A DNA stretch of 64,000 bases, taken from Myroides pelagicus (GTDB lineage: Bacteria; Bacteroidota; Bacteroidia; Flavobacteriales; Flavobacteriaceae). The notes beneath the pieces were generated by a model. It did not search any database and had not been told where the DNA came from. It saw only the letters and a program-made list of their open reading frames with translations. Each line of letters starts with the position of its first letter. The first letter of the stretch is position 1. Of the stretch, positions 18,932 through 28,789 are shown one piece after another. Where the stretch lies: positions 87,008 to 151,007 of the forward strand of contig NZ_WMJY01000003.1 in the NCBI RefSeq assembly GCF_009711055.1, given 5' to 3'. The translations under genes were made by a program, and so were the position numbers.

Positions 18932-21900
18932 TTAATCTTCTAATCTGATGTCTAATCCAAGCCCTTTTAATTCATGCATTAATACATTGAATGATTCAGG
19001 CAATCCTGGTTCTGGCATAGTTTCTCCTTTAACGATAGCTTCGTAAGTTTTCGCTCTACCAATAACGTCATCTGATTTCACCGTCAAAATCTCACGTAAT
19101 GTACTAGATGCACCATATGCTTCTAATGCCCATACCTCCATCTCTCCAAAACGTTGACCTCCAAATTGTGCTTTACCACCTAAAGGCTGTTGAGTAATCA
19201 ACGAGTAAGGTCCAATAGAACGTGCGTGCATTTTATCATCTACCATGTGTCCTAATTTCAACATATAGATAACACCCACTGTCGCTCTCTGGTGGAATCT
19301 TTCTCCTGTACCTCCATCATATAGGTAAGTGTGTCCAAATCTTGGAATTCCAGCTTCATCTGTTAACTCATTTATTTGATCCAATTCAGCACCATCAAAA
19401 ATTGGAGTAGCATATTTCTTACCTAATTTAAGACCTGCCCATCCTAGTACTGTTTCATAAATCTGACCAATATTCATACGAGAAGGTACCCCAAGTGGGT
19501 TCAATACGATATCAACTGGTGTACCGTCTTCTAAGAATGGCATATCCTCATCTCTAACTATTCTTGCCACAATACCTTTGTTACCGTGACGTCCTGCCAT
19601 CTTATCCCCAACACGAAGTTTTCTTTTCTTAGCAATATATACTTTAGCTAATTTAAGAATACCTGATGGTAACTCATCTCCTACAGTTATCATGAATTTC
19701 TCCCTTCTAAGAACTCCTTGAAGATCATTTAACTTAATCTTATAGTTGTGAATCAAGTCAGTGATCATAGCATTAGCATCATCATCAGTTGTCCATTGAC
19801 CTTTTGTTAGATGAGCAAAGTCCTCTACTGCATAAAGCATTTTTTGAGTAAACTTCTTACCTTTTGGCAAGATCTCTTCACCTAAGTCATTTAAAACTCC
19901 TTGAGAGGTTTTTCCATTAACAATGAAGAAAAGCTTTTCAACCAAACGTTCTTTTAAGTCGTTAAACTTAACCTCAAATTTAGTTTCTAATAAAGCTAAT
20001 TCATCCTTATCCTTAGAACGTTTACGTTTATCCTTAACGGCGCGAGCAAAAAGTTTCTTATCCAATACAACTCCTCTTAATGAAGGAGAAGCTTTTAGAG
20101 AAGCATCTTTTACATCTCCTGCTTTATCACCAAAGATAGCGCGTAGTAATTTTTCTTCAGGTGTTGGATCAGATTCTCCTTTAGGCGTTATCTTACCTAT
20201 TAAGATATCACCAGGTTTTACCTCCGCTCCAATACGAATCATACCATTCTCATCTAAATCTTTTGTTGCCTCTTCACTAACGTTAGGAATATCATTAGTT
20301 AACTCTTCGTTACCTAACTTTGTATCTCTAACTTCTAACGTATAGTCATCAATATGAATAGATGTAAAGATATCTTCACGCACTACTTTCTCAGAAATCA
20401 CAATCGCATCCTCGAAGTTATAACCTTTCCACGGCATAAATGCCACTTGCAAGTTACGACCTAAAGCCAATTCACCAGTTTGCGTAGCATAACCATCACA
20501 TAATACTTGTCCCTTAGTTACCCTATCCCCTTTTCTAACGATAGGTTTCAAGTTAATACAAGTACTTTGGTTAGTTTTTCTAAACTTAATTAAATTATAA
20601 GCTTTCTCATCTGGATCAAAGCTAATTAAGCGCTCATCATCCGTACGATCATACTTAATAATAATCTTTTGAGCATCTACGTACTCAACTACTCCCTCTC
20701 CTTCTGCATTAATTAATACACGAGAATCAGAAGCAACTTGTCTTTCTAATCCAGTACCTACGATTGGAGATTCTGGACGTAATAATGGAACAGCTTGACG
20801 CATCATGTTAGATCCCATCAACGCACGGTTCGCATCATCGTGCTCTAAGAAAGGAATCAAAGAAGCAGAAATAGAAGCGATCTGATTAGGCGCAACATCC
20901 GTATAATGGATATCTTTTGGCTCTACCACAGGGAAATCCCCTTCTTCTTTTACTACAACTCTTTCATCTGTCATTCTTCCTTCTGCATCGATAGCAACGT
21001 TTGCTTGAGCAATTAACATTCCTTCTTCCTCTTCAGCACTTAAATATACAGGCTCACTATTAATATCAACTTTCCCATCAACAACAGGTCGATAAGGCGT
21101 TTCAATGAATCCCATATTATTAACTTTAGCATATACTGCCAAAGAAGAGATCAATCCAATATTTGGTCCCTCTGGTGTCTCAATAGGACATAAACGTCCA
21201 TAGTGAGTATAGTGAACGTCACGAACCTCGAAACCTGCTCTCTCTCTAGATAAACCTCCAGGTCCTAAAGCTGATAAACGACGTTTGTGTGTAATCTCCG
21301 CTAATGGATTCGTTTGATCCATAAACTGAGATAACTGGTTTGTTCCAAAAAATGAATTAATAACTGACGATAAAGTCTTAGCATTGATTAAGTCAATCGG
21401 AGTAAACACCTCGTTATCACGCACATTCATACGCTCACGAATTGTTCTAGCCATACGAGCTAAACCAACACCAAACTGAGCCGATAACTGCTCACCTACA
21501 GTTCTAACACGACGGTTAGATAAGTGATCAATATCATCAATCTCAGCTTTTGAATTAATTAATTCAATCAAATATTTAACAATCGTGATTATATCCTCTT
21601 TTGTTAATACTTGTTTATCTATAGGTGTATCAAGATTAAGTTTTTTGTTCATTCTGTAACGACCAACCTCACCTAGATTGTAACGTTGATCTGAGAAGAA
21701 CAACTTGTCAATAATACCACGTGCAGTCTCTTCATCAGGCGGTTCAGCATTACGCAGCTGACGATAGATATGCTCTACTGCCTCTTTTTCAGAGTTCGTA
21801 GGGTCTTTTTGTAACGTATTATGTATAATGGCATAATCTGCCTGATTATTGTCCTCTTTATGTATAAGGATAGTTTTAACGTTAGCCTCAATGATTTCTT

Positions 21901-22744
21901 CGACATTATCTTTATCTAGGACTGTATCACGGTCTAAGATAATCTCATTTCTCTCAATTGAAACAACTTCTCCAGTATCCTCATCTACGAAGTCTTCATG
22001 CCATGTATTTAAAACACGTGCAGCAAGTCTTCGGCCGATGTATTTTTTTAAACCTGTTTTTGATACTTTCACTTCTTCTGCTAAATCGAAGATCTCAAGG
22101 ATATCCTTATCTCTTTCGAATCCGATTGCGCGGAATAAAGTGGTCACAGGTAACTTTTTCTTTCTATCGATATAAGCATACATCACGCTATTAATATCAG
22201 TAGCAAACTCAATCCATGATCCTTTAAAAGGAATAACTCTCGCCGAATAAAGTTTCGTTCCATTTGCGTGGAAAGACTGTCCAAAGAAAACACCAGGTGA
22301 ACGGTGTAACTGAGACACAACAACTCTCTCTGCTCCATTGATTACGAAAGTACCACTTGGAGTCATATACGGTATTGTTCCTAAATAAACATCTTGAACG
22401 ATAGTTTCAAAATCTTCGTGTTCAGGGTCAGTACAGTACAGCTTCAAACGGGCTTTTAGCGGAACGCTATATGTCAATCCTCTATCGATACATTCTTCAA
22501 TCGAGTAACGCGGAGGATCCACAAAATAATCAAGGAACTCCAACACGAACTGGTTTCTAGTATCAGTAATCGGGAAGTTCTCCATGAAGGTATTATACAA
22601 ACCTTCTTTGCCTCTTTCCTCTGATTTCGTTTCTAATTGAAAGAAATCCTTGAAAGACTTAACCTGAATATCCAAAAAGTCTGGGTATGCTGGTATATTC
22701 TTCGTAGAAGCAAAATTTAATCTTTCAGTCTGATTAGTGATCAT
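18932..22744 (-). CDS. rpoB: DNA-directed RNA polymerase subunit beta
   Basis: This 1270-residue beta subunit forms the other pincer of the RNA polymerase core. The open frame extends 15 codons further upstream, but [16 protein letters not shown] at 22744 is the natural family start. The rifampicin-pocket region is present ([19 protein letters not shown] near 495, then [20 protein letters not shown]). Near the C-terminus are [14 protein letters not shown] and [20 protein letters not shown]. All residues of the rifampicin pocket that I can recognise (Q, D, H, R, S positions) look wild type. It follows rplL after a 123-bp gap containing a strong hairpin without a long U-tract. Confidence 0.98.
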   Translation of the reverse strand: MITNQTERLNFASTKNIPAYPDFLDIQVKSFKDFFQLETKSEERGKEGLYNTFMENFPITDTRNQFVLEFLDYFVDPPRYSIEECIDRGLTYSVPLKARLKLYCTDPEHEDFETIVQDVYLGTIPYMTPSGTFVINGAERVVVSQLHRSPGVFFGQSFHANGTKLYSARVIPFKGSWIEFATDINSVMYAYIDRKKKLPVTTLFRAIGFERDKDILEIFDLAEEVKVSKTGLKKYIGRRLAARVLNTWHEDFVDEDTGEVVSIERNEIILDRDTVLDKDNVEEIIEANVKTILIHKEDNNQADYAIIHNTLQKDPTNSEKEAVEHIYRQLRNAEPPDEETARGIIDKLFFSDQRYNLGEVGRYRMNKKLNLDTPIDKQVLTKEDIITIVKYLIELINSKAEIDDIDHLSNRRVRTVGEQLSAQFGVGLARMARTIRERMNVRDNEVFTPIDLINAKTLSSVINSFFGTNQLSQFMDQTNPLAEITHKRRLSALGPGGLSRERAGFEVRDVHYTHYGRLCPIETPEGPNIGLISSLAVYAKVNNMGFIETPYRPVVDGKVDINSEPVYLSAEEEEGMLIAQANVAIDAEGRMTDERVVVKEEGDFPVVEPKDIHYTDVAPNQIASISASLIPFLEHDDANRALMGSNMMRQAVPLLRPESPIVGTGLERQVASDSRVLINAEGEGVVEYVDAQKIIIKYDRTDDERLISFDPDEKAYNLIKFRKTNQSTCINLKPIVRKGDRVTKGQVLCDGYATQTGELALGRNLQVAFMPWKGYNFEDAIVISEKVVREDIFTSIHIDDYTLEVRDTKLGNEELTNDIPNVSEEATKDLDENGMIRIGAEVKPGDILIGKITPKGESDPTPEEKLLRAIFGDKAGDVKDASLKASPSLRGVVLDKKLFARAVKDKRKRSKDKDELALLETKFEVKFNDLKERLVEKLFFIVNGKTSQGVLNDLGEEILPKGKKFTQKMLYAVEDFAHLTKGQWTTDDDANAMITDLIHNYKIKLNDLQGVLRREKFMITVGDELPSGILKLAKVYIAKKRKLRVGDKMAGRHGNKGIVARIVRDEDMPFLEDGTPVDIVLNPLGVPSRMNIGQIYETVLGWAGLKLGKKYATPIFDGAELDQINELTDEAGIPRFGHTYLYDGGTGERFHQRATVGVIYMLKLGHMVDDKMHARSIGPYSLITQQPLGGKAQFGGQRFGEMEVWALEAYGASSTLREILTVKSDDVIGRAKTYEAIVKGETMPEPGLPESFNVLMHELKGLGLDIRLED

Positions 22745-22808
22745 CAATGGACAAAAAATTTTGATTAGAATTTGAATAAAAACGTACAAATCGCTTTATA
22801 CGCAAAAT

Positions 22809-22845
22809 GGTTTAGGCCTAAGGGTATGCTCCCAAGGCCTAAACC
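22809..22845 (-). promoter_or_regulatory. Attenuator-like hairpin between rplL and rpoB
   Basis: GGTTTAGGCCT (22809-22819) and AGGCCTAAACC (22835-22845) form an 11-bp stem. An inner GGG/CCC stem (22822-22824 with 22831-22833) lies around a 6-nt loop. On the transcribed strand only four U follow. In E. coli the same interval holds a partial terminator and a processing site that set the ratio of ribosomal protein to polymerase; an equivalent role here is inference. Confidence 0.65.
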
Positions 22846-22867
22846 TAATATGATTTAGAAGATAAGC

Positions 22868-23236
22868 TTATTTAAGCTCAACTACAGCTCCTGCTTCTTC
22901 TAATGATTTTTTAAGACCTTCAGCCTCATCTTTAGAAACTCCTTCTTTGATGTTAGCTGGAGTAGAATCTACGATATCTTTAGCTTCTTTTAATCCTAAA
23001 CCTGTTAATTCTTTAACAGCTTTAACTACTGCTAATTTAGAAGCTCCTGCTTCTTTCAATACAACTGTGAATTCAGTTTGCTCTTCAGCAGCACCACCTT
23101 CAGCACCACCAGCAACAACTACTGCTGCAGCAGCTGGTTCGATTCCGTACTCATCTTTTAATATAGTTGCTAATTCGTTAACTTCTTTAACTGTTAAGTT
23201 AACTAATTGTTCTGCGAATTGTTTCAAATCTGCCAT
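22868..23236 (-). CDS. rplL: 50S ribosomal protein bL12 (L7/L12)
   Basis: This 122-residue stalk protein recruits and activates translational GTPases on the large subunit. The frame is open to 23299, but the family start [18 protein letters not shown] is the ATG at 23236. The N-terminal dimerisation helices are followed by an Ala/Gly-rich hinge ([16 protein letters not shown]) and a C-terminal domain ([20 protein letters not shown], then [14 protein letters not shown]), all standard. It follows rplJ by 91 bp and is followed by a long gap with a hairpin before rpoB. Confidence 0.97.
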   Translation of the reverse strand: MADLKQFAEQLVNLTVKEVNELATILKDEYGIEPAAAAVVVAGGAEGGAAEEQTEFTVVLKEAGASKLAVVKAVKELTGLGLKEAKDIVDSTPANIKEGVSKDEAEGLKKSLEEAGAVVELK

Positions 23237-23327
23237 TTTTCTATCTTTTAATGATTTGTAAAAATATAATTTATTAATGTGCGTTCTTAATGTGAACAAT
23301 GAAAGACGTTAAATCAGTAATAATATA

Positions 23328-23816
23328 TTACTCTTCGTCTTTGTTTTGGTTTTGTAGAGCTGAAATAACTCTTTGAGCTGGAGATTGTAGTAATCCAATG
23401 ATTTCTGCAATAACCTCTTCTTTAGATTTAATAGCTACTAATGTATCTAATAAGTTATCTCCTACATATACCTCTTCATTGATATAAGCTCCTTTTAAAA
23501 CTGGTTTCTCAGCTTTTTTACGGAAATCTTTGATAACTTTAGCTGGAGCATTAGCTACTTCAGCGAACATAACTGCACTATTACCTTTTAAAGTAGATGG
23601 AAGCTCTTCATAGTTCTTATCAGATGCCTCCATTGCTTTTTCAAGCAATGTATTTTTTACAACTTCTAATTTAATCCCAGCTTTATTACAAGCTCTTCTT
23701 AATCCTGAAGTAACATCTGCATTTAATCCCGAAATATCAGCGATATAAACAATATTGTTCTCAGCTAATTTAGCTTTTAAATCTTCTATCGCTACTGCTT
23801 TTTGTTCTCTAGTCAT
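23328..23816 (-). CDS. rplJ: 50S ribosomal protein uL10
   Basis: This 162-residue protein anchors the L7/L12 stalk to 23S rRNA. Recognisable are the N-terminal MTREQKAVAIEDLKAKL, LRRACNKAGIKLEVVKNTLL, and the C-terminal helix (LLQSPAQRVISALQNQN) that binds the L7/L12 dimers. The gap to rplA is only 22 bp. There is thus no room for a separate promoter or a long L10-binding leader like that in front of E. coli rplJ; any L10 autoregulation would have to act elsewhere. Confidence 0.97.
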   Translation of the reverse strand: MTREQKAVAIEDLKAKLAENNIVYIADISGLNADVTSGLRRACNKAGIKLEVVKNTLLEKAMEASDKNYEELPSTLKGNSAVMFAEVANAPAKVIKDFRKKAEKPVLKGAYINEEVYVGDNLLDTLVAIKSKEEVIAEIIGLLQSPAQRVISALQNQNKDEE

Positions 23817-23838
23817 ACGTGTAATTTTTATTTACCAA

Positions 23839-24528
23839 TTATACTGCTTTAGGATCTAAAGCAATAGCAGGGCTCATAGTACTAGATATATGAATAGACT
23901 TGATATAAGTACCCTTAGCTGCAGTTGGTTTTAATTTGATTAATGTTTGAATTAATTCAGCTGCGTTGTCTGCGATTTTCTCAGCATCAAAAGACGCTTT
24001 TCCGATAGCCGCGTGAACAATTCCAGTTTTATCAACTTTAAAATCGATTTTACCAGCTTTAACTTCTTGAACTGCTTTCGCAACATCCATAGTAACTGTA
24101 CCAGTCTTAGGGTTTGGCATTAATCCTCTTGGCCCTAAAATACGTCCTAAAGGTCCTAATTTACCCATAACAGCAGGCATAGTGATGATTACATCAACGT
24201 CTGTCCAACCATCTTTAATTTTTTGTAAATACTCGTCAAGTCCTACATAGTCAGCTCCAGCTGCAGTTGCTTCAGCTTCTTTATCTGGAGTTACTAATGC
24301 TAAAACTCTTACGTCTTTACCAGTTCCATGAGGTAAAGTTACAACTCCACGAACCATTTGGTTAGCTTTACGAGGATCTACACCTAAACGCACAGCGATA
24401 TCTACAGATTCGTCAAATTTTGCAGATGCAACATCTTTAATCAATGCAGATGCATCTTTTAAAGAATATAATCTGTTCTTCTCGATCTTAGCAGCTGCTT
24501 CTTTTTGCTTTTTCGTTAATTTTGCCAT
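23839..24528 (-). CDS. rplA: 50S ribosomal protein uL1
   Basis: This 229-residue L1-stalk protein helps move deacylated tRNA out of the E site. Typical segments are [40 protein letters not shown], and [16 protein letters not shown], the conserved signature around residue 133. It begins 18 bp after rplK, the usual pairing. In many bacteria L1 represses its own rplK-rplA mRNA by binding the rplK leader; I did not identify the target structure here. Confidence 0.97.
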   Translation of the reverse strand: MAKLTKKQKEAAAKIEKNRLYSLKDASALIKDVASAKFDESVDIAVRLGVDPRKANQMVRGVVTLPHGTGKDVRVLALVTPDKEAEATAAGADYVGLDEYLQKIKDGWTDVDVIITMPAVMGKLGPLGRILGPRGLMPNPKTGTVTMDVAKAVQEVKAGKIDFKVDKTGIVHAAIGKASFDAEKIADNAAELIQTLIKLKPTAAKGTYIKSIHISSTMSPAIALDPKAV

Positions 24529-24546
24529 TTCTTCTTTCTTTTACAA

Positions 24547-24984
24547 TTAAAAAGGAGCATTTCCTGTTACTGATATACCCATAGATCTTGCAGTACCAGC
24601 TATCATACTCATAGCTGCTTCAACTGTAAATGCATTTAAGTCAGGCATTTTATCTTCTGCAATAGCACGAACTTGTTCCCAAGTTACGCTAGCTACTTTT
24701 TTTCTATTTGGCTCTCCAGATCCAGATTTCACTTTCGCAGCCTCTAATAATTGAACAGCAGCAGGTGGCGTTTTAACAACAAAATCAAAAGATTTGTCTT
24801 TATACACAGTAATTTGTACTGGTAAAACTTTGCCGGCTTTATCTTGTGTTCTAGCATTAAATTGCTTACAGAACTCCATGATATTAACTCCAGCAGCCCC
24901 CAAAGCAGGTCCAACCGGTGGCGAAGGATTCGCAGCACCTCCCTTAACTTGTAGTTTAACTACTTTACTAATTTCTTTTGCCAT
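24547..24984 (-). CDS. rplK: 50S ribosomal protein uL11
   Basis: This 145-residue protein of the GTPase-associated centre starts with the family sequence [20 protein letters not shown] and contains [16 protein letters not shown]. It ends with the rRNA-binding domain including [15 protein letters not shown]. It lies 54 bp downstream of nusG and 18 bp upstream of rplA in the conserved nusG-rplK-rplA-rplJ-rplL order. Confidence 0.97.
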   Translation of the reverse strand: MAKEISKVVKLQVKGGAANPSPPVGPALGAAGVNIMEFCKQFNARTQDKAGKVLPVQITVYKDKSFDFVVKTPPAAVQLLEAAKVKSGSGEPNRKKVASVTWEQVRAIAEDKMPDLNAFTVEAAMSMIAGTARSMGISVTGNAPF

Positions 24985-25038
24985 TTTTCAAAAATTTAGC
25001 ACATCTCATTTGGAAGCAAGATGCGTTTGTATGTAACA

Positions 25039-25593
25039 TTATAATTTTTCAACTTGTGTAAAAGTCAACTCTAATGGCGTTTTTCTTCCAAAGATTTTTA
25101 CCATCACTTCCAGCTTGCGCTTCTCAGCATTAATCTTCTCAACAACTCCATCAAATCCATTAAACGGACCATCAATTACTTTTACATTTTCTCCTTCTTC
25201 GAAAGGTATCACACCCATATCAACTTTCACTGATAATTCGTCAACTCTTCCTAAGATGCGGTTTACTTCAGCTTCTCTAATTGGCAAAGGCTCACCACCT
25301 TTTTTCTCACTTAAAAACCCTATTACACTTGGTATAGATTTTATCACGTGAGGTAATTCTCCTGTCAAACTTGCTTCCAGATATACATACCCAGCAAAAT
25401 AAACACGCTCTGTTGTTTTCTTTTTCCCATCTTTAGTAACCGTAACTACTTTTTCGGTAGGCACTAAGACTTGAGATAGATAATCAGAAAGTCCTAAACG
25501 AGCAATCTCAGTTTCGATATAATTCTTAACTTTTAATTCATGTCCGCTGACTGTACTGATTACATACCATTTTTTTACGCTTGTATCAGCCAT
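25039..25593 (-). CDS. nusG: Transcription termination/antitermination factor NusG
   Basis: This 184-residue protein has an N-terminal NGN domain (KKWYVISTVSGHELKVKNYI) that binds the RNA-polymerase clamp. The C-terminal KOW domain (FEEGENVKVIDGPFNGFDGV) contacts Rho or ribosomal protein S10. Size is normal for the phylum, so this is the general NusG and not a short UpxY-type paralogue of capsule loci. It starts 11 bp after the secE stop. AAGGAG lies upstream of the ATG, but it overlaps the secE stop codon and may be fortuitous. Confidence 0.97.
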   Translation of the reverse strand: MADTSVKKWYVISTVSGHELKVKNYIETEIARLGLSDYLSQVLVPTEKVVTVTKDGKKKTTERVYFAGYVYLEASLTGELPHVIKSIPSVIGFLSEKKGGEPLPIREAEVNRILGRVDELSVKVDMGVIPFEEGENVKVIDGPFNGFDGVVEKINAEKRKLEVMVKIFGRKTPLELTFTQVEKL

Positions 25594-25604
25594 ACTATTT
25601 CTCC

Positions 25605-25799
25605 TTATGCTTTAGCCCATTTATAGAATATCCCTAACAAATCTGCAAAAACAGTGTCCACACCCCAAGTTGCCAATGAAAACAACACTGTAAAAATAGC
25701 TACAATGATAGTATATCGTTGAACATCTGACCATGGAGACCATGTCACATTTGTTTTAAGCTCTGTAAAAGACTCTGATATGTAATTAATAACTTTCAT
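25605..25799 (-). CDS. secE: Preprotein translocase subunit SecE
   Basis: This 64-residue protein has an amphipathic N-terminal helix (NYISESFTELKTNVTWSP) and one membrane helix (about residues 30-50), the minimal single-span SecE that clamps SecY in the translocon. The frame stays open through the upstream tRNA-Trp gene, which creates a false extension. The real start MKVINYISES is the ATG at 25799, only 15 bp after the tRNA 3' end. It is followed by nusG, as in most bacteria. Confidence 0.95.
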   Translation of the reverse strand: MKVINYISESFTELKTNVTWSPWSDVQRYTIIVAIFTVLFSLATWGVDTVFADLLGIFYKWAKA

Positions 25800-25814
25800 G
25801 ATAAATCTTTTTTG

Positions 25815-25885
25815 CACGGGTGGAGGGATTCGAACCCCCATCAACGGTTTTGGAGACCGCTATTCTACCCTTGAACTACACCCGT
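25815..25885 (-). tRNA. tRNA-Trp (anticodon CCA)
   Basis: The 71-nt cloverleaf has acceptor stem ACGGGTG paired perfectly with CACCCGT, anticodon loop CTCCAAA with anticodon CCA, and T loop GGTTCGAATCC. The 3' CCA tail is not encoded. It lies between the tuf terminator and secE, and secE begins 15 bp downstream, so the tRNA and secE-nusG are probably on one primary transcript. Confidence 0.95.
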
Positions 25886-25893
25886 TTGTTAAT

Positions 25894-25923
25894 AAAAGTC
25901 AGTGGCCTTAACCACTGACTTTC
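25894..25923 (-). terminator. Terminator after tuf
   Basis: AAAGTCAGTGG (25895-25905) and CCACTGACTTT (25912-25922) form an 11-bp stem with a 6-nt loop. On the minus strand TTTTATT follows. It lies 24 bp after the tuf stop and 8 bp before the tRNA-Trp gene, so some read-through may be needed to transcribe tRNA-Trp and secE. Confidence 0.8.
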
Positions 25924-25946
25924 TAATTTTATATTTCCTAAATAAA

Positions 25947-27134
25947 TTAGTCAATAATTTCAGTTACCTGACCAGCTCCTACTGTTCTACCTCCTTCACG
26001 GATAGCAAAACGTAAACCTACTGATAAAGCGATTGGGCTTAACAACTCAACAGTGATAGTTAAGTTATCTCCAGGCATAACCATCTCAGTTCCTTCTGGT
26101 AAAGAAATAGTACCAGTTACGTCAGTTGTACGAACGTAGAACTGTGGACGATAGTTGTTATGGAATGGAGTGTGACGTCCACCTTCTTCTTTTTTCAAGA
26201 TATAAACCTCAGCTTTAAATTTAGCGTGTGGCTTAACTGAACCTGGCTTACAAATAACCATACCACGACGGATATCAGTTTTGTCAATACCTCTCAATAA
26301 TAAACCTACGTTATCTCCAGCTTCTCCACGGTCTAAGATTTTACGGAACATCTCAACTCCTGTAATAGTAGAAGTTAATTTATCAGCTCCCATACCGATG
26401 ATTTCAACAGCATCTCCTGTATTAGCAACTCCAGTTTCGATACGCCCTGTAGCAACAGTTCCACGTCCTGTAATTGTAAATACATCTTCAACTGGCATTA
26501 AGAATGGTTTCTCGTTGTCACGTACTGGCTCTTCAATCCAGTTATCAACTTCATCCATTAATTGCAATAATTTATCAACCCACTCTTGCTCACCGTTTAA
26601 AGCTCCTAAAGCAGACCCAGCAACTACTGGTCCATTGTCTCCATCATAGTCGTAGAAAGATAATAAATCTCTTACTTCCATTTCAACTAGCTCTAATAAC
26701 TCAGCATCGTCAACTAAGTCAACTTTGTTTAAGAAAACAACAATTCTTGGAATACCTACCTGACGTCCTAAAAGGATGTGCTCACGAGTTTGTGGCATTG
26801 GTCCATCAGTAGCAGCAACTACTAAGATAGCTCCGTCCATCTGTGCAGCACCTGTAACCATGTTTTTCACGTAATCCGCGTGACCTGGACAGTCAACGTG
26901 TGCATAGTGACGGTTTTTAGTTTGATACTCTACGTGAGAAGTGTTAATTGTAATACCACGCTCTTTTTCTTCTGGAGCGTTATCAATTGAATCAAATGAA
27001 CGCAACTCAGAGAAACCAGCGTCAGCTAATACTTTAGTAATAGCAGCTGTAGTAGTAGTTTTACCGTGGTCAACGTGTCCGATAGTACCGATGTTTAAAT
27101 GGGGCTTCGAACGATCAAAAGTTTCCTTTGCCAT
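25947..27134 (-). CDS. tuf: Elongation factor Tu
   Basis: This 395-residue GTPase brings aminoacyl-tRNA to the ribosome. The G motifs are intact: GHVDHGKTT (near residue 19), the effector region [20 protein letters not shown] and NKVD. Domains 2 and 3 follow with the expected [12 protein letters not shown] and [14 protein letters not shown]. It sits directly behind a tRNA cluster (Thr, Tyr, Thr), like E. coli tufB. It is separated from the following tRNA-Trp-secE by a hairpin terminator. Confidence 0.98.
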   Translation of the reverse strand: MAKETFDRSKPHLNIGTIGHVDHGKTTTTAAITKVLADAGFSELRSFDSIDNAPEEKERGITINTSHVEYQTKNRHYAHVDCPGHADYVKNMVTGAAQMDGAILVVAATDGPMPQTREHILLGRQVGIPRIVVFLNKVDLVDDAELLELVEMEVRDLLSFYDYDGDNGPVVAGSALGALNGEQEWVDKLLQLMDEVDNWIEEPVRDNEKPFLMPVEDVFTITGRGTVATGRIETGVANTGDAVEIIGMGADKLTSTITGVEMFRKILDRGEAGDNVGLLLRGIDKTDIRRGMVICKPGSVKPHAKFKAEVYILKKEEGGRHTPFHNNYRPQFYVRTTDVTGTISLPEGTEMVMPGDNLTITVELLSPIALSVGLRFAIREGGRTVGAGQVTEIID

Positions 27135-27192
27135 GATTTAATAATTTAATCTTAGTTATATAATTAGTGTTCAAATATAATAAAAAAACCTG

Positions 27193-27264
27193 AGCCAATG
27201 ACGGGATTTGAACCCGTGACCTCTTCCTTACCAAGGAAGCACTCTACCCCTGAGCTACACCGGC
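27193..27264 (-). tRNA. tRNA-Thr (anticodon GGT)
   Basis: The 72-nt cloverleaf has 5' acceptor strand GCCGGTG pairing with CATTGGC (two G-U pairs). The anticodon stem-loop CTTCCTTGGTAAGGAAG shows GGT, and the T loop is GGTTCAAATCC. CCA is not encoded. It is the tRNA nearest to tuf, corresponding in position and anticodon to E. coli thrT. Confidence 0.95.
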
Positions 27265-27288
27265 GCTTTTATCTCTTATATTTAGTGG

Positions 27289-27369
27289 TGGGGAGAGCAG
27301 GATTCGAACCTGCGAAGGTTTCCCAACGGATTTACAGTCCGTCCTCGTTGGCCGCTTGAGTATCTCCCC
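27289..27369 (-). tRNA. tRNA-Tyr (anticodon GTA)
   Basis: The 81-nt class II tRNA has acceptor GGGGAGA pairing with TCTCCCC. The anticodon loop CTGTAAA contains GTA, and a long variable arm precedes the T arm GGTTCGAATCC. It corresponds in position to E. coli tyrU. Confidence 0.95.
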
Positions 27370-27399
27370 TCAAACCTATGTTTGACTTAGTTTTCTTTG

Positions 27400-27473
27400 A
27401 GCCGATGGAGGGACTCGAACCCACGACCTGCTGATTACAAATCAGCTGCTCTAGCCAGCTGAGCTACACCGGC
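27400..27473 (-). tRNA. tRNA-Thr (anticodon TGT)
   Basis: The 74-nt cloverleaf has acceptor GCCGGTG pairing with CATCGGC. The anticodon stem-loop GCTGATTTGTAATCAGC shows TGT, and the T arm is GGGTTCGAGTCCC. It is the first tRNA of the cluster, corresponding to E. coli thrU, and begins just after the hpf terminator. Confidence 0.95.
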
Positions 27474-27485
27474 ATTCTACTCAAT

Positions 27486-27513
27486 AGAAAAAGTCCGCTA
27501 TTTCTAACGGACT
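27486..27513 (-). terminator. Terminator after hpf
   Basis: On the minus strand AGTCCGTTA and TAGCGGACT form a 9-bp stem with a GAAA tetraloop, followed by TTTTT. It separates xerC-hpf from the tRNA-tuf transcript. A TAnnTTTG match (TACATTTG) lies immediately upstream of the stem on the same strand and could be the tRNA promoter, but this is unsure. Confidence 0.8.
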
Positions 27514-27569
27514 GCAAATGTATATATTTTATTGATTAAAAAAAACAATTTACCTATTTTTTTCAATTA

Positions 27570-27866
27570 TTATAACTTCTGTTTCTCTTTGAATTTCACA
27601 ACTAAACGCTCTAAAGCATCAGCCCCTAAGTCCACTCCTTCTTCAAACGTTTTACACGTTTTCTTAACGACCATTTCATCTCCAGGAACCAATAATTTCA
27701 TCTCTGCCGTTTTGTTTTCCTTATCACTTGAATTTTCCAATTTCAAAAAAACATCAACTGAAATTACTTTATCATAAAACTTTTCCACCTTAGCCAAACG
27801 GTCATTAACAAAATCTACTAATTTACGATCTACGTTAAAATTTACGGCTTGAATGTTTACTTTCAT
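27570..27866 (-). CDS. hpf: Ribosome hibernation-promoting factor, short form (HPF/RaiA family)
   Basis: This 98-residue protein binds inactive ribosomes at the decoding site during slow growth. Family segments are the start MKVNIQAVNFNVDRKLVDFV, DVFLKLENSS, and the C-terminal DLGADALERLVVKFKEK. It lacks the long C-terminal dimerisation domain of Firmicute HPF, so it is the short form. It follows xerC by 26 bp with no terminator between, a pairing conserved in Bacteroidota, and has its own terminator after the stop. Confidence 0.92.
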   Translation of the reverse strand: MKVNIQAVNFNVDRKLVDFVNDRLAKVEKFYDKVISVDVFLKLENSSDKENKTAEMKLLVPGDEMVVKKTCKTFEEGVDLGADALERLVVKFKEKQKL

Positions 27867-27892
27867 AACTAACGATTTTAAAAGGTTAATTT

Positions 27893-28789
27893 CTATTTCT
27901 TTTTCATTCGAGGATGACTTGCCTTGTACACTTTTTTCAACTCCGCAAGATTAACTTGTGCGTACATTTGTGTTGTCGACAAACTTTCATGCCCCATCAA
28001 TTCTTTTATCGAATTAATATCTGCACCATTCTCTATCAAATGACTCGCAAACGAATGACGCAACACGTGCGGACTATTCTTCTCCTTCGATGTTGCATTA
28101 CTAAAGTAGCCATTTATTACTCGATAAACAAACATTTCATCAACTTTATTTCGGCGCTTATTTAAAACCAAAGCATCTCTAACACCTATCTCTTTCAATT
28201 CCAAATCTCTAAGCCTCAAATATTCAACCAACACCTCTTCTAACGACTCTAACATCGGTAGATTTCGCCTTTTATCCCCTTTACCAATTACCCTTACCTG
28301 ATGCAAGTTAAAGTCGATATCTGTCACTTTTAGATTAACTAACTCCGCTCTTCGCAACCCTAACCCATAAAGCAATTCAATAATCACAAGATCTCGCAAC
28401 TTCTCAAAGGTATGCTCACTACGTAAGGCTTGACACACTACATCAATCTCTTTTCTACTAAAGGGAATTTGCAACTTCTTCTTCACCTTCAACGAGCGAT
28501 GCAATTGCAACGGGTTTTTACCAACTTCTTTTAACTGCATCAAAAATTGATAAAATCCTTTCAAAGCACTAACCTTCCTATTTATTGATCTGTTTTGCAG
28601 ACCTTCCTCCACCAAACAAACAATCCACCCCCTAACATTATCATAATCAACTACTCGATAATCAACCCCAAAACCAACGATATAATCTCTAAAAGACAAT
28701 ATATCACACCGATAAGCCTCTAAAGTCTTATCCGAATAATTCTTCTCCTTTGAGAGATATACTATATATTTCTGTACACTTTGTTCCAT
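27893..28789 (-). CDS. xerC: Tyrosine recombinase XerC
   Basis: This 298-residue site-specific recombinase probably resolves chromosome dimers at dif together with a XerD partner. The catalytic set is complete: Arg146 in YGLGLRRAEL, Lys170 in VIGKGDKRR, His241/Arg244 in SPHVLRHSFASH, His267 in LMGHESLS, and nucleophile Tyr276 in TTQMYAQV. The N-terminal SAM-like core-binding domain spans about residues 1-90. Its place between rpsU and hpf in a housekeeping block, with no phage genes nearby, argues for Xer rather than an integrase. Its start codon lies directly behind the rpsU terminator, and its -7 promoter match lies inside that terminator loop. Confidence 0.92.
   Translation of the reverse strand: MEQSVQKYIVYLSKEKNYSDKTLEAYRCDILSFRDYIVGFGVDYRVVDYDNVRGWIVCLVEEGLQNRSINRKVSALKGFYQFLMQLKEVGKNPLQLHRSLKVKKKLQIPFSRKEIDVVCQALRSEHTFEKLRDLVIIELLYGLGLRRAELVNLKVTDIDFNLHQVRVIGKGDKRRNLPMLESLEEVLVEYLRLRDLELKEIGVRDALVLNKRRNKVDEMFVYRVINGYFSNATSKEKNSPHVLRHSFASHLIENGADINSIKELMGHESLSTTQMYAQVNLAELKKVYKASHPRMKKK

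Noticed and set aside
22745..22789. Fifteen-codon upstream extension of rpoB
   Set aside because: [12 protein letters not shown] is not part of any RpoB N-terminus; [11 protein letters not shown] at 22744 is.
25594..25604. AAGGAG upstream of nusG as a functional Shine-Dalgarno
   Set aside because: It overlaps the secE stop codon and is shorter than the rpsU element; probably fortuitous in a phylum that does not use SDs generally.
25800..25844. N-terminal extension of secE (MMGVRIPPPVQKRF)
   Set aside because: The extension is the translated tRNA-Trp gene; the true secE start is the ATG at 25799.
27510..27525. TACATTTG as promoter of the tRNA-tuf operon
   Set aside because: The consensus fits, but transcription would begin within the hpf terminator stem; kept only as a remark, not as a feature.
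27893..28789. Tyrosine recombinase as part of an integrative element
   Set aside because: It is embedded in a conserved housekeeping order (rpsU-xerC-hpf-tuf), without attachment repeats or phage genes; XerC is the better call, even though tRNA genes are near.
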